The notes under the pieces: model-generated
Databases searched by the model: none
What the model was told of the DNA's origin: nothing
What the model saw: the letters and a program-made list of their open reading frames with translations, nothing else
Shown here: positions 37,961 through 45,700 of the stretch, one piece after another
Numbering within the stretch: position 1 is the stretch's first letter
How the letters are laid out: each line of letters begins with the position of its first letter
Source: Amoebidium appalachense
Lineage: Eukaryota > Ichthyosporea
Length of the DNA stretch: 64,000 nucleotides
Direction: 5' to 3'
Assembly: GCA_963693365.1 (NCBI GenBank)
Contig: CAVNZM010000002.1
Location: 13,020,001-13,084,000, forward strand
Translations under genes and position numbers: made by a program

Positions 37961-39403
37961 TCAACCAGCTCCCAGCAGCAGCAGCACGAGCGCCACCGCG
38001 ATCACCAGGCCCCAGTACGCCGCGGCGTTCGCGTGCGCCCAGGCGCTTGCCGACCCCAGTGGTGTTGGGGCAGGCTGTGTCGGCACAGGCGGCGCAGGCG
38101 GGTTCTGCGAGTCCTTTCCAGCCTCCCCAGGCACACCGGGTACGGCCGGAGCCCCGGGCTCTGAGGGCTTGTTGTCGGGGTTGGTGTTGGTGGTGGTGGC
38201 ACCCGACTCCTCCTTGCCGATCTGCATGAGGCACTGCTGTACCTGCGTGGCCTGGATCTTGGCGTCAGTGTTCTCCGTGACCTCCATGGCCTGGTTGCAG
38301 ATCTGCACGTTGAGCGCCGTGCACTCCTCGTTCTCCATGTCGCGCGTCTTGTAGCCCTGCACCTTGCACACGGCGTGGTGGCACTGCACGCTCCAGCCGA
38401 ACTTCTTCTTGAGTGTGGCGTGGTCCATTCCCGCCGGCAGCGGCGCAAAGCACCCGCACGTGGGATCATTGACCCCGGCCTCGGTCTTGCAAAAGAACTC
38501 GGCATATGCATTCACAGCGCTGTCCTGTGTTGCCGGGAAAAGGTAGTTCTTGTCCATGCGAGCCTGGTCGTGCAGCGGAACCACCGAATCGTCCCGCCCG
38601 CGCGAAAACTCGAGGAGGTCGCGCAGCCGCAGCGGCCTAGCGGTGTCCCAGTTCTGCTCTCGCTTGTAGTCAAACTTGTACAGCAGGTAGCGGTCGTGCA
38701 TGCGCAGGAGGCTCACGGGCCGCATGGTGTGGTCGTTTCCCTTGGCCAGCTCGCCGCGGTACTGGACTCGCAGCTTGGACTGCTGCAGGGACACAAGGTG
38801 GCGGTGCGGGGCGCGCAGCCAGTAGTCCGGGTTCCAGTACTTCTGGTAGTCGTCCCACTTCCAGTCCTGGTTCTTCCTGGAGGCCGAAGGGGCGCACATC
38901 TTGTCGCCGGGGTTGTACGTGGGGAAGGCCGGTTGGTCGCTGAGCGCCACGTAGTCGGCCGGGCACGTGAGCACCTTGAGCCGGGTGGCGTTCTGGCGGG
39001 TGCTGGCCGGGCACCCAACGGCCTGTGCGTCCTCCTGGATGTCTGCCAGGCTGGGGGTGTAGCAGAATCGCGGGTCGTCGTAGATCAGACACACCAGGTC
39101 CGAGTCGACGGGGTTGTACTCGGGGTCGCCGTGGTTTCGCCTGCAGCCGTTGGGGTCCTCTGCGGTTGCACAGGAGGCCCACGACACAAAAGAGACGGCC
39201 TTGTACTTCGGAAACGCAGGGTGTGGCAGGGGGAACTGGAGCTTGAGCGAGGGCATGCGCCCACCGTGGTGCGCCCACTCGTTGCCGAACTGCCAGTCCC
39301 ACAGTTGCTTTCGGTACTCGTCCCAGCGCACGAACTTCCACGGGTAGTCCGGGTTCTCCTTGAGACGCTCGATGTCGTCCTTTCCCCAGGTGATGTTGGC
39401 CAT
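37961..39403 (-). CDS. Cys-rich, C-terminally anchored membrane protein
   Basis: 480 aa. More than 15 cysteines are spread over residues 55-390, including a CGC cluster near residue 313, then a proline/glycine-rich stalk (PGAPAVPGVPGEAG) and a final hydrophobic segment of about 17 residues ending LLLLGAG. A Cys-rich ectodomain-like region with a single C-terminal anchor is the layout of the poxvirus entry-fusion complex A16/G9/J5 family and its relatives in other large DNA viruses; the resemblance is in layout, not proven by alignment. Its start overlaps the aquaporin stop by one base (TGATG). AATAAA lies 4 bp after the stop. Confidence 0.45.
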   Translation of the reverse strand: MANITWGKDDIERLKENPDYPWKFVRWDEYRKQLWDWQFGNEWAHHGGRMPSLKLQFPLPHPAFPKYKAVSFVSWASCATAEDPNGCRRNHGDPEYNPVDSDLVCLIYDDPRFCYTPSLADIQEDAQAVGCPASTRQNATRLKVLTCPADYVALSDQPAFPTYNPGDKMCAPSASRKNQDWKWDDYQKYWNPDYWLRAPHRHLVSLQQSKLRVQYRGELAKGNDHTMRPVSLLRMHDRYLLYKFDYKREQNWDTARPLRLRDLLEFSRGRDDSVVPLHDQARMDKNYLFPATQDSAVNAYAEFFCKTEAGVNDPTCGCFAPLPAGMDHATLKKKFGWSVQCHHAVCKVQGYKTRDMENEECTALNVQICNQAMEVTENTDAKIQATQVQQCLMQIGKEESGATTTNTNPDNKPSEPGAPAVPGVPGEAGKDSQNPPAPPVPTQPAPTPLGSASAWAHANAAAYWGLVIAVALVLLLLGAG

Positions 39404-40170
39404 CAGTTACCATCCTCCCCATTAATTTGCGGACGCCGGGCCTGCAGCCACAGCAGCGCGCGTGCGGCCAGGGCGCCAGCCACGCCGCCAAGCAGGGGCC
39501 CCAGGAAGAAGATCCACAGGTGCTTCAGGTCGTGGCTGTCGCCAAACGTGGCCGCCGCAAGGCTGCGTGCGGGGTTGATGGAGCAGCCGGTGACAGTGAC
39601 CAACAGCATGTGCATGAGAAACACCACAGACCCGATGGCCAGAGGGGAAATGACGGGCGCGATGTTCGCAAGCTTGGGATGCTTGCATGCGAGCGACACC
39701 GTAAACACCAAGAACGCCGTGGCGAGCAACTCCATGGCCAGGGCCTCGGCCTGGGTGGTCCCGCCGACAAGCCCGTTTGTTCCGAACGAGCCGTGGAGGG
39801 CGGGAGGCATGCCGGCCCGCAGCAACGCCGTGCCCACGATACCTCCGGTAAACTGGGCGGTGAAGTAGAGCGGGAGAAGCACGGGGTCCAGCCAACCGGC
39901 GGCAACCATGCCCAGAGTCACCGCCGGGTTGACGTGGGCACCCGACACGGGGCCCAGCACGGCCACCAGCCCCCCAACAACACCCCCGAACCCGGCGGCC
40001 ACAGCAAGGACGTCAGCGGCCGATGATGCACCGTGTGAGGTTTCACCCGTGGCCATGGCGATGCCGATGGCGGTGAAGGTGAGCAGGGCGGTGCCGCAGA
40101 ACTCGGCGATGAAGGTGGGTGCGTTGTGCAGGAGGAAGGACTTCACGCTCTGCATGGTTGAGTGTGGCAC
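39403..40170 (-). CDS. Aquaporin, water-selective type (MIP family)
   Basis: 255-aa major intrinsic protein with six membrane spans. The two pore half-helices carry NPA at 81-83 (SGAHVNPAV) and 199-201 (TGCSINPARS). The four residues of the aromatic/arginine filter can be placed by spacing against animal AQP1: F61 (20 before the first NPA), H187 (12 before the second), C196 (3 before) and R202. This set is that of orthodox water channels rather than glyceroporins. It lies inside the virus-like minus-strand run without introns, and its stop overlaps the next start. Chlorella viruses also encode MIP channels, so a viral one has precedent. Start may be M1 or M6. Confidence 0.93.
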   Translation of the reverse strand: MPHSTMQSVKSFLLHNAPTFIAEFCGTALLTFTAIGIAMATGETSHGASSAADVLAVAAGFGGVVGGLVAVLGPVSGAHVNPAVTLGMVAAGWLDPVLLPLYFTAQFTGGIVGTALLRAGMPPALHGSFGTNGLVGGTTQAEALAMELLATAFLVFTVSLACKHPKLANIAPVISPLAIGSVVFLMHMLLVTVTGCSINPARSLAAATFGDSHDLKHLWIFFLGPLLGGVAGALAARALLWLQARRPQINGEDGN

Positions 40171-40190
40171 ACATTTTGTGGGGTGGTGGT

Positions 40191-41021
40191 TTATTTGGAC
40201 TTTTTGAGGATCTCGCGGGGGCGCTCTACCAGCATGCCAAGGGAAGTGTGTGGGGGGACCAGGTGGATGATCTCGGTGGCGCTCTCCGTGGTGTTGTACG
40301 GCTCGCTTAGGAGCACCACGGAGTCGTACCCACGGGCCCGGGCCTCATTGATGAGGTCGAAGTCGTAGAAGTCGAAGTAGCCCGTTCCAACAATGGAGCT
40401 GTAGTGCGCGCCGCTGCGCATGAGCTCGACGAGTCTGTCCACCTCGGCCACGTAGTGCTTCTTGTTCTGCGTTTTGGAGAGCACCTGAGACACGAAGTAC
40501 TGGTCGCCCGGATGGAAGGACTCTTTGGTCAGTCGGTTGTGGAAGTTCCAGTTCAGCTGCACCAGCGCGTCCAGCTTGGTTTTGGCCACCAGGGGGTTGG
40601 CCAGGTTCAGGTACAGGGCGGTGGTGTCTGGGGCGGCATAGTAAAAGGTGTAGGTGGGGCCATTTGGTGCCTTGCGTACGTCACTGGCCCGTCCGAACCG
40701 CATGACCTCCACGTACCCCCTGCTAAACGACTCCAGTTTGGGAAACGGCCGCGTGGTGCACGTCGTCGAGGGCTCACGGTACAGCTTGTCCCGCCTACAG
40801 AATTTTGGCGGGTTTTTAAGAAGGAAGTAAGCGTTGCGCCTGCGCAGGTCGAATGGGCAGCTGTCGGTCTTGTGCACGGCCTTCATGTAGTGTGGGTTGC
40901 AGCGGCTGGCCTTGAGCTTGTCGTAGCTGAAGACGCGCTTGCGGGCGCTGCTGTTGAACAGGTGCTTGTACTCGGTGATGGGCCGTAGTGGCCTGCGCTC
41001 ACGCGTGCTGGGTGCGTCCAT
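40191..41021 (-). CDS. ADP-ribosyltransferase-like protein (tentative)
   Basis: 276 aa from the ATG at 41021; an upstream in-frame ATG at 41078 would overlap the neighbouring gene. The N-terminal 90 residues are rich in K, R, Y and C. The C-terminal half has a pattern seen in ART-fold domains of polyvalent viral and phage proteins: LYLNLANPL, then EARARGYDSVVLL, then a final TEIIHLVPP where the Glu would be catalytic. If correct it would transfer ADP-ribose from NAD to a target. Its TAA stop overlaps an AATAAA (40190-40195, minus strand). Confidence 0.4.
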   Translation of the reverse strand: MDAPSTRERRPLRPITEYKHLFNSSARKRVFSYDKLKASRCNPHYMKAVHKTDSCPFDLRRRNAYFLLKNPPKFCRRDKLYREPSTTCTTRPFPKLESFSRGYVEVMRFGRASDVRKAPNGPTYTFYYAAPDTTALYLNLANPLVAKTKLDALVQLNWNFHNRLTKESFHPGDQYFVSQVLSKTQNKKHYVAEVDRLVELMRSGAHYSSIVGTGYFDFYDFDLINEARARGYDSVVLLSEPYNTTESATEIIHLVPPHTSLGMLVERPREILKKSK

Positions 41022-41028
41022 CGTGTTG

Positions 41029-41238
41029 TCAGTTGGCCTTCTTTTTTTGCTCGGGGGCCACCGCAGCCGCCTTGGCACTGCGCGACCGGAAAATCTCCTC
41101 GTACATCTTCTCCATGGACGGCCGCGGGGTCTGCTCGGTCACCTCCCTGCCGTTGAGCTGCAGGTACGTGATCAGTTGGGCAGTGGAAAGGTGGTCGGCC
41201 AGACCCACGTGTGGGGATGTGCGGGCGTGCTTGCGCAT
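41029..41238 (-). CDS. Small SAP-like protein
   Basis: 69 aa. LSTAQLITYLQLNG followed by a second helix fits the helix-turn-helix of the SAP motif, a short DNA-binding module (LxxxxLxxxLxxxG). The tail is A/K-rich and ends KKKAN. It ends 7 bp before the start of the ART-like gene. Weak call based on a short motif. Confidence 0.4.
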   Translation of the reverse strand: MRKHARTSPHVGLADHLSTAQLITYLQLNGREVTEQTPRPSMEKMYEEIFRSRSAKAAAVAPEQKKKAN

Positions 41239-41268
41239 GTTCTACAGGAGGGGGAACAATTTACAACT

Positions 41269-41652
41269 TTACTCAAGCACCCGCCCGGGGTTCAGCAGCA
41301 CCAGGGCCTCCTTGGGCCCGCCCTGGGCCTTGCTGCCCCGCACGTACCAGCCGTCCACGCCGAACGCCTGGCACAGCGTGCGTGCGCGGCGCTGCTGCAC
41401 GGCCGTCAGCTTCGTGCGCTGCGAGAGCGCCAGCAGGAGCTGCTTCTCGGGGCTGGGCTGCCCGAGGTCGGGGAGGAGCAGCGTGATGTCGGTCTTGACG
41501 GTGTACTGGACGGCATGGACGCCCCTCTTCGCGAGGTGCGTGCCGTTGCTGAGGATGCGGGCGCCCTTACGGATAGCGAGGGTGACGTTGCCGTTGAAGT
41601 GGCGGGAGTTGCACATCTTGCGGTCGAGACACAACCCGTTCGGTGCGGGCAT
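41269..41652 (-). CDS. Conserved-looking viral protein, possible ART-related fold
   Basis: 127 aa. Not recognised with confidence. The last third, FGVDGWYVRG then EALVLLNPG, resembles the end of ART-type domains (G-[IVY]-D-G-[WY] followed by E-hydrophobic-N/P), as in the gene two places downstream. It is divergent from the plus-strand gene at 41783 across a 130-bp intergenic region. Confidence 0.4.
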   Translation of the reverse strand: MPAPNGLCLDRKMCNSRHFNGNVTLAIRKGARILSNGTHLAKRGVHAVQYTVKTDITLLLPDLGQPSPEKQLLLALSQRTKLTAVQQRRARTLCQAFGVDGWYVRGSKAQGGPKEALVLLNPGRVLE

Positions 41653-41740
41653 TTACGAGGGGCTTGCATTATGTGAGGTGCTTTCGGCTTGGCACGCTGC
41701 GGCTCTTGGTTTTTGCACATCAAGGGCTTCCTGGCGAAGG

Positions 41741-41749
41741 TATAAAAGG
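41741..41749 (+). promoter_or_regulatory. TATA box of the 41783 gene
   Basis: GGTATAAAAGG context; the T of TATAAAA lies 42 bp before the ATG. The same hexadecamer-like context recurs before the BRO-like genes. Confidence 0.75.
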
Positions 41750-41782
41750 CCAACACACTCCCACAGGAGCTCAGTCTGCAAC

Positions 41783-42310
41783 ATGGAGTTCCCAACATCT
41801 TCTACTGACTCCAAGACCAAGACTGGGAGAGGCGACATCAACCTTGATAGTGACGAGGACTACTTCCGGCTTCGCATTGCATCCCTGCCATCAGACGCTT
41901 CTCCTGACATGCGCTTGGATGAGTGCGAGTATGGCCGTAGGCTTGCACGCGAGGTGTCCCATGATGCCGTGATCATGTTGTGGCACAAACACCAAAAATT
42001 TGAACACCGCTTCAACCCGGGCTACTGGAACAGTTTTTTCAAGTGGCACATGAATGTGGACCCGGGGCTCCCAGTGTACAACTCCCTCAGCGACGTGGAG
42101 TTGGCTCTGCGCACCGCCGTCTGTCGTCTGCACAAAGTGTCTTCACTGAACTGTCTGACCTACAACCAGCTCTACAACGTGCTGAAGCGGCTTGCCGTGA
42201 TGAGATGTGCTCCAGCACAGAAGTTTGAGTTGCAGCTTGTCTTCGGCGACAAGCTTTCCAATGCACCAGCAGTCAAACTTGACCGCGCCACTGGGCTGGG
42301 GAGCATGTAA
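41783..42310 (+). CDS. Unknown viral protein, 175 aa
   Basis: Start chosen at 41783 because it follows a TATA box by 42 bp and coding character begins there. The N-terminal 25 residues are acidic/serine-rich; the rest is predicted helical with no membrane segment, signal peptide or recognisable motif. It ends convergent with the frameshifted gene on the other strand, overlapping it by 38 bp. Confidence 0.6.
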   Translation: MEFPTSSTDSKTKTGRGDINLDSDEDYFRLRIASLPSDASPDMRLDECEYGRRLAREVSHDAVIMLWHKHQKFEHRFNPGYWNSFFKWHMNVDPGLPVYNSLSDVELALRTAVCRLHKVSSLNCLTYNQLYNVLKRLAVMRCAPAQKFELQLVFGDKLSNAPAVKLDRATGLGSM

Positions 42311-43009
42311 GAGCTGCTTCCAGCACCGCGTTTATGACGTCTTCAACTCTAAAGCCTTCGCCGTGTGGATTGTATTTGATAACCGTCAAGCCCTTGCTCT
42401 TGAGAAAGGCATCTCGTGTCTGTTCGTATTTCTCATCCCTGTCTTTATGACCATGTTCGTCACATTCTACCACAAGCCCCAAAGAAGCATAATACAAATC
42501 GACCCTATAACTGCCGATGTAAACTTCTCGTTTTCCGTGTAGACAAGCAGTTGCACGCATGACAATTTCAATTGTTTCACTTTCTATGCATGTTGCTTTT
42601 GAATTTGGTATCCATGTTAGCATAACGTCACGGAGCCTAAAGAGGTCAAGATACAATTGCTTGTGCTTGTTGGCCATCTTGCTGGACAAGATTCCATAGG
42701 CAAGTATCTGTCTGGATGTTTGGGCATCTGTGACCGGTGTTGGATATCCTCTTCCAGCCCCTGCCACAGAGTTGAAAAAAAAGGCTCGCCTACACGGCCT
42801 TTGTACCTCTTGAAGCCTTTAAATACATCACGAGAACGTTGTGTCGTTCGTCCGGTAATCGGGTTATTCATTCGCAGTTTATGGATAACATAATCGGGTG
42901 GCATGCCAAGCACGCTGAGGAGGTCGTTGACAAATATGCCGCCATCCTCACACACACGTACCTTTATGCCCAGAAGGACTGCGTGTTTGAACTCCTTCAT
43001 GTCATACAT
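42273..43009 (-). pseudogene. BRO/MSV199-like protein with nuclease end, frameshifted
   Basis: Two overlapping minus-strand frames form one gene. 42617-43009 codes the N-terminal part (start MYDMKEF; KLRMNNPITGRT resembles the BRO/MSV199 DNA-binding region). 42273-42767 codes the C-terminal part with RVDLYY..LGLVVECDEHGH and YNPHGEGF, the same end as the protein at 47458-48171. The frame switch is near 42650-42760. A sequencing indel or a real mutation are equally possible. The conserved D-x(n)-E-C-D pattern suggests a restriction-endonuclease-like fold. Confidence 0.7.
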
Positions 43010-43033
43010 GGTGTCAGATAATTTAAAAAACCG

Positions 43034-43162
43034 CTAGGCAAAGTACCCGTTCAGCTCGTTCAGCAGGTTCAGCAGCATGGCCGCAAACAGCACGAACGTG
43101 GCAATCAGTCGCGCGTACTTGAGCTTGTAGTCAAACGTCCATTGGTCGGGCAGGAGCTTCAT
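43034..43162 (-). CDS. 42-aa single-span membrane protein
   Basis: Short gene: charged N-terminus (MKLLPDQWTF), then a hydrophobic helix (about residues 19-35, LIATFVLFAAMLL) and a short tail ending GYFA. It fits between its neighbours with 25 and 49 bp to spare, the usual spacing of this block. Small single-span virion membrane proteins are common in large DNA viruses. Function unknown. Confidence 0.55.
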   Translation of the reverse strand: MKLLPDQWTFDYKLKYARLIATFVLFAAMLLNLLNELNGYFA

Positions 43163-43211
43163 GTTGCTTCAGCCCCCTATTTTATTGCCTGGTTGCCCCG
43201 TCCCCACCCCC

Positions 43212-44354
43212 TTACCCCTCCTTCGTCTCCTTGCCCTGGTTCAACATCTCCGCCAGCCTTCGCTTGCGCGCCTGCATGCGCGTGCGCGTCTCCTGGTCCA
43301 CGTAGTCGTCGTCGTCCGAGGTCTCGACGTCCTCGCCGGCCGCCCGGCGTGACTCGCGGTCGGTGACGTAGGCGCCGTAGAGGTCCGTGATGACCCGTGC
43401 GTCCTTGTTGATGGGATGCGGGAACCCGGCCACCAGCTCCGGCAGCCGCGGCGTGCACTTCTGCACGCGCACGCGCACGTACTGCACGCGGAGCATCTCG
43501 TAGCGCGCGAGCAGCGTCTCGTGGTCGTCCTTGAGCTTGTTGAACTGGATCTCCTTCTGCTGCAGCGCGGCCACGCGGGCGTTGAGGTGGCGGATGTGCT
43601 CGACGTAGCGCTCGCACTCGGGGTTGCTGCGCTTCATCTTCTCCAGTTGGTCCTTGAGCAGCTCGTTCTCGCGCTTGGCCGCGTGCAGCTGGCCCTTGTC
43701 CTCCACCGTCTCCTTGAGCGACTTGTAGTTGGCCCGCAGCTCCACCAGCTCGCGGTTGTTGGTCTCGGCGTTCTGGATGGACTCGCGTGCCTCGCGCAGG
43801 TCCAGCATGATCGCACGGGCGGTGGACTCGTCCACGCCCTTGCGCTGCAGCGTGCTCTGGTCGCCGATGCCCTGCAGGATGTGCACCAACACGTTGGCAA
43901 TCTCGCGTGTGAGCGCGCCGTTGCTGCGGTTGGTCCCGTTCAGCTGCTCGCGGAACCGGGACATGTCAATGGGCAACTTCCACACGACCTCCTTCGAGTC
44001 CTTGTTTATATTCCCGTCCTTGTCCAAAGTGGGCATGTCCGAAAACACCAGCTCCACAGCCATTGTAGCAGTGGAGTTGTCACTGGCAAATGATTGCAGG
44101 GCAGTTTCGATGGCCGGCGGGAGTTTGTTGTAGATGTCGCCTATCACTTTCTGGTGGCTCGAGATGACGGCGTTGTTTTGGTTCAACAGCTTGGCGATCA
44201 TATCGGTTACACTCTTGATGTCCTGTGTTTGCACGATGCCACTCGGCCCTCCACCCCCAAACCTCAATTTCGTGAGGATCTCTATAGCCCTGTTAAGATC
44301 ATCCTGGCTCATGCTCATTTGCTCTTGCCCCACATAATGCAGCTTTGGCCACAC
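43212..44354 (-). CDS. Coiled-coil viral protein
   Basis: 380 aa from 44354, or 368 aa from the ATG at 44318, which would leave more room for the divergent neighbour. The N-terminal half is mixed; about residues 185-300 form a long heptad-rich coiled coil, and the C-terminus has an acidic patch (ETSDDDDYVD) followed by a basic helix. Likely structural or scaffolding. AATAAA lies about 25 bp after the stop. Confidence 0.6.
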   Translation of the reverse strand: MWPKLHYVGQEQMSMSQDDLNRAIEILTKLRFGGGGPSGIVQTQDIKSVTDMIAKLLNQNNAVISSHQKVIGDIYNKLPPAIETALQSFASDNSTATMAVELVFSDMPTLDKDGNINKDSKEVVWKLPIDMSRFREQLNGTNRSNGALTREIANVLVHILQGIGDQSTLQRKGVDESTARAIMLDLREARESIQNAETNNRELVELRANYKSLKETVEDKGQLHAAKRENELLKDQLEKMKRSNPECERYVEHIRHLNARVAALQQKEIQFNKLKDDHETLLARYEMLRVQYVRVRVQKCTPRLPELVAGFPHPINKDARVITDLYGAYVTDRESRRAAGEDVETSDDDDYVDQETRTRMQARKRRLAEMLNQGKETKEG

Positions 44355-44381
44355 CCCACCGCATTATTCCCTTGGTCAACA

Positions 44382-44612
44382 ATGTCCGTGCTCGCCAACG
44401 TGATGATGTTTGTCTTCTGGGCGCTCGCCGTCGGCTCCATGGCCGGGTTCATGAGCCTGTACAGCGCCATGACGAAGGAGAAGTGCGTCGAGGCCGCCGT
44501 GAAGAACAGGTACGAGGCCTCGAACACTGCCGTGATGGTGGCCCTGGTGGTCACCGTGTTTGCGTACCTCATCTACGGCGTGTACGCGTCGGCCTCCTCC
44601 GCGCAGGTATAA
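44382..44612 (+). CDS. Two-span small membrane protein
   Basis: 76 aa with two hydrophobic segments (about 5-26 and 50-70) joined by a charged loop (TKEKCVEAAVKNRYE). Divergent from the coiled-coil gene with only 27 bp between the outermost starts. Its TAA stop lies inside the TATA box of the next gene. Function unknown; virion membrane protein is plausible. Confidence 0.6.
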   Translation: MSVLANVMMFVFWALAVGSMAGFMSLYSAMTKEKCVEAAVKNRYEASNTAVMVALVVTVFAYLIYGVYASASSAQV

Positions 44613-44616
44613 AGGG
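44608..44616 (+). promoter_or_regulatory. TATA box overlapping the upstream stop codon
   Basis: The TATAAAGGG sequence contains the TAA that ends the 44382 gene. The next ATG (44650) lies 42 bp from its first T, the same spacing as at 41741. Confidence 0.65.
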
Positions 44617-44649
44617 AGCTCGTCTGCAATTGTTGCGCCCAGTCTCAGT

Positions 44650-45042
44650 ATGGGTGCCGTCGCCTCGCAGCCCATCGTGTGCGCGCCGGTGCAGACCTTC
44701 TTCGTCACCACGGACGCCGACTGCTCGCCCGTCCTGGTCACCAACCGCCTCATGGGCACGCTGACCGTGGACTCGACCCGCGTGACCGTGTGGGCGTCCA
44801 CGCGCCCGCTCTACTTTCTGCCCACCACGGGCCTCAAGGCCATGCCCCCGGACCAGTACCTGCCGGCGGCCGTGCAGCACGGCTGCGACGCACTGCTGGC
44901 GAACCGGCTGGTGCTGGGGGGCGACCCCGAGTCGCTGGGGCTCGTGCGCCTGGCCGACATGACGCCGCGCGAGTTCAAGCAGTACCGGCCGATCTTCGTG
45001 TCCGGCACCGTCACCACGTCCGTCACCGTGCCGCAGCTCTAG
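44650..45042 (+). CDS. Probable N-myristoylated viral protein, 130 aa
   Basis: Begins MGAVAS, a good N-myristoylation signal (Gly2, Ser6). The rest is beta-rich with no membrane segment and no family I recognise. Start supported by the TATA box 42 bp upstream. Ends convergent with the Nudix gene, overlapping it by 20 bp. Confidence 0.6.
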   Translation: MGAVASQPIVCAPVQTFFVTTDADCSPVLVTNRLMGTLTVDSTRVTVWASTRPLYFLPTTGLKAMPPDQYLPAAVQHGCDALLANRLVLGGDPESLGLVRLADMTPREFKQYRPIFVSGTVTTSVTVPQL

Positions 45043-45700
45043 GCGTCATAGTCTCGCACCACGCCAGGTCCTTGAGGAACAGCCCCATGTTGAAGTACTG
45101 CACCAGGCTGTTGAGGCCCGCCAGGAACGGCCGCCGAAACATCGGGTTGCCGGCCATCCCCGGCACCGGGTGGTTCCAGCGCGACTTGAGCGCCACCTCG
45201 AACACCTCGTCCGCGAGGAACCACTGCATGTTGCGCTTCTCCAGGAAGTCGTACTTGACGCGCAGCGTGCCGTCGCGCACCTCTGTCGACCCCGGCAGAG
45301 CCAGCTGGCCTGCCGACAGCGCCTGGCGCGCAGCCCGGAACCGGTGCGGCAGGTGCGGGTCAAATGGGATCTGCACCATATACGTAATAAAGTAGCGGTT
45401 CTGACCGGCCGCTCCCGCAAACCTGAGCACGTACGCCCGGTCCCGCAGGATGCCCTCGAGCATCGGGCGGGGGATCACAGTGTCCAGTGTCTCCTCGTAG
45501 AACTCCATGACCGTGGTCTCCTCCACGGTCAGGCCCGCCTTGAGCCTCCCGCCAAACACCCCGTACCTCCCGTCACTGTCCTCCTGTCCGAGGAGGAACA
45601 GCACGCGGCGGTCGTGCACGGCGTAGGGCAGCACGCCGGCGCCGATGATGCGACAGTCATCGTCGTGGTAGGGGATGCACATGTCCAGGACTTTCATCAA
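45023..45700 (-). CDS. Nudix hydrolase with degenerate box
   Basis: 225 aa. GVFGGRLKAG leads into the Nudix box at residues 51-72. The metal-binding glutamates E66, E69 and E70 are kept, but the first Glu is L57, the Arg is M65 and the Gly is L72. Poxvirus D9/D10, ASFV and mimivirus Nudix enzymes remove mRNA caps; a decapping role is possible but not shown. The upstream strand up to RYGVFGG and the C-terminal WFLADEVFE fit the fold. Start M1 or M2. Confidence 0.75.
   Translation of the reverse strand: MMKVLDMCIPYHDDDCRIIGAGVLPYAVHDRRVLFLLGQEDSDGRYGVFGGRLKAGLTVEETTVMEFYEETLDTVIPRPMLEGILRDRAYVLRFAGAAGQNRYFITYMVQIPFDPHLPHRFRAARQALSAGQLALPGSTEVRDGTLRVKYDFLEKRNMQWFLADEVFEVALKSRWNHPVPGMAGNPMFRRPFLAGLNSLVQYFNMGLFLKDLAWCETMTPRAAAR

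Noticed and set aside
38375-39868. 497-codon plus-strand open frame opposite the Cys-rich protein and aquaporin
   Set aside because: Antisense shadow of GC-rich genes; the minus strand carries the NPA motifs and Cys pattern.
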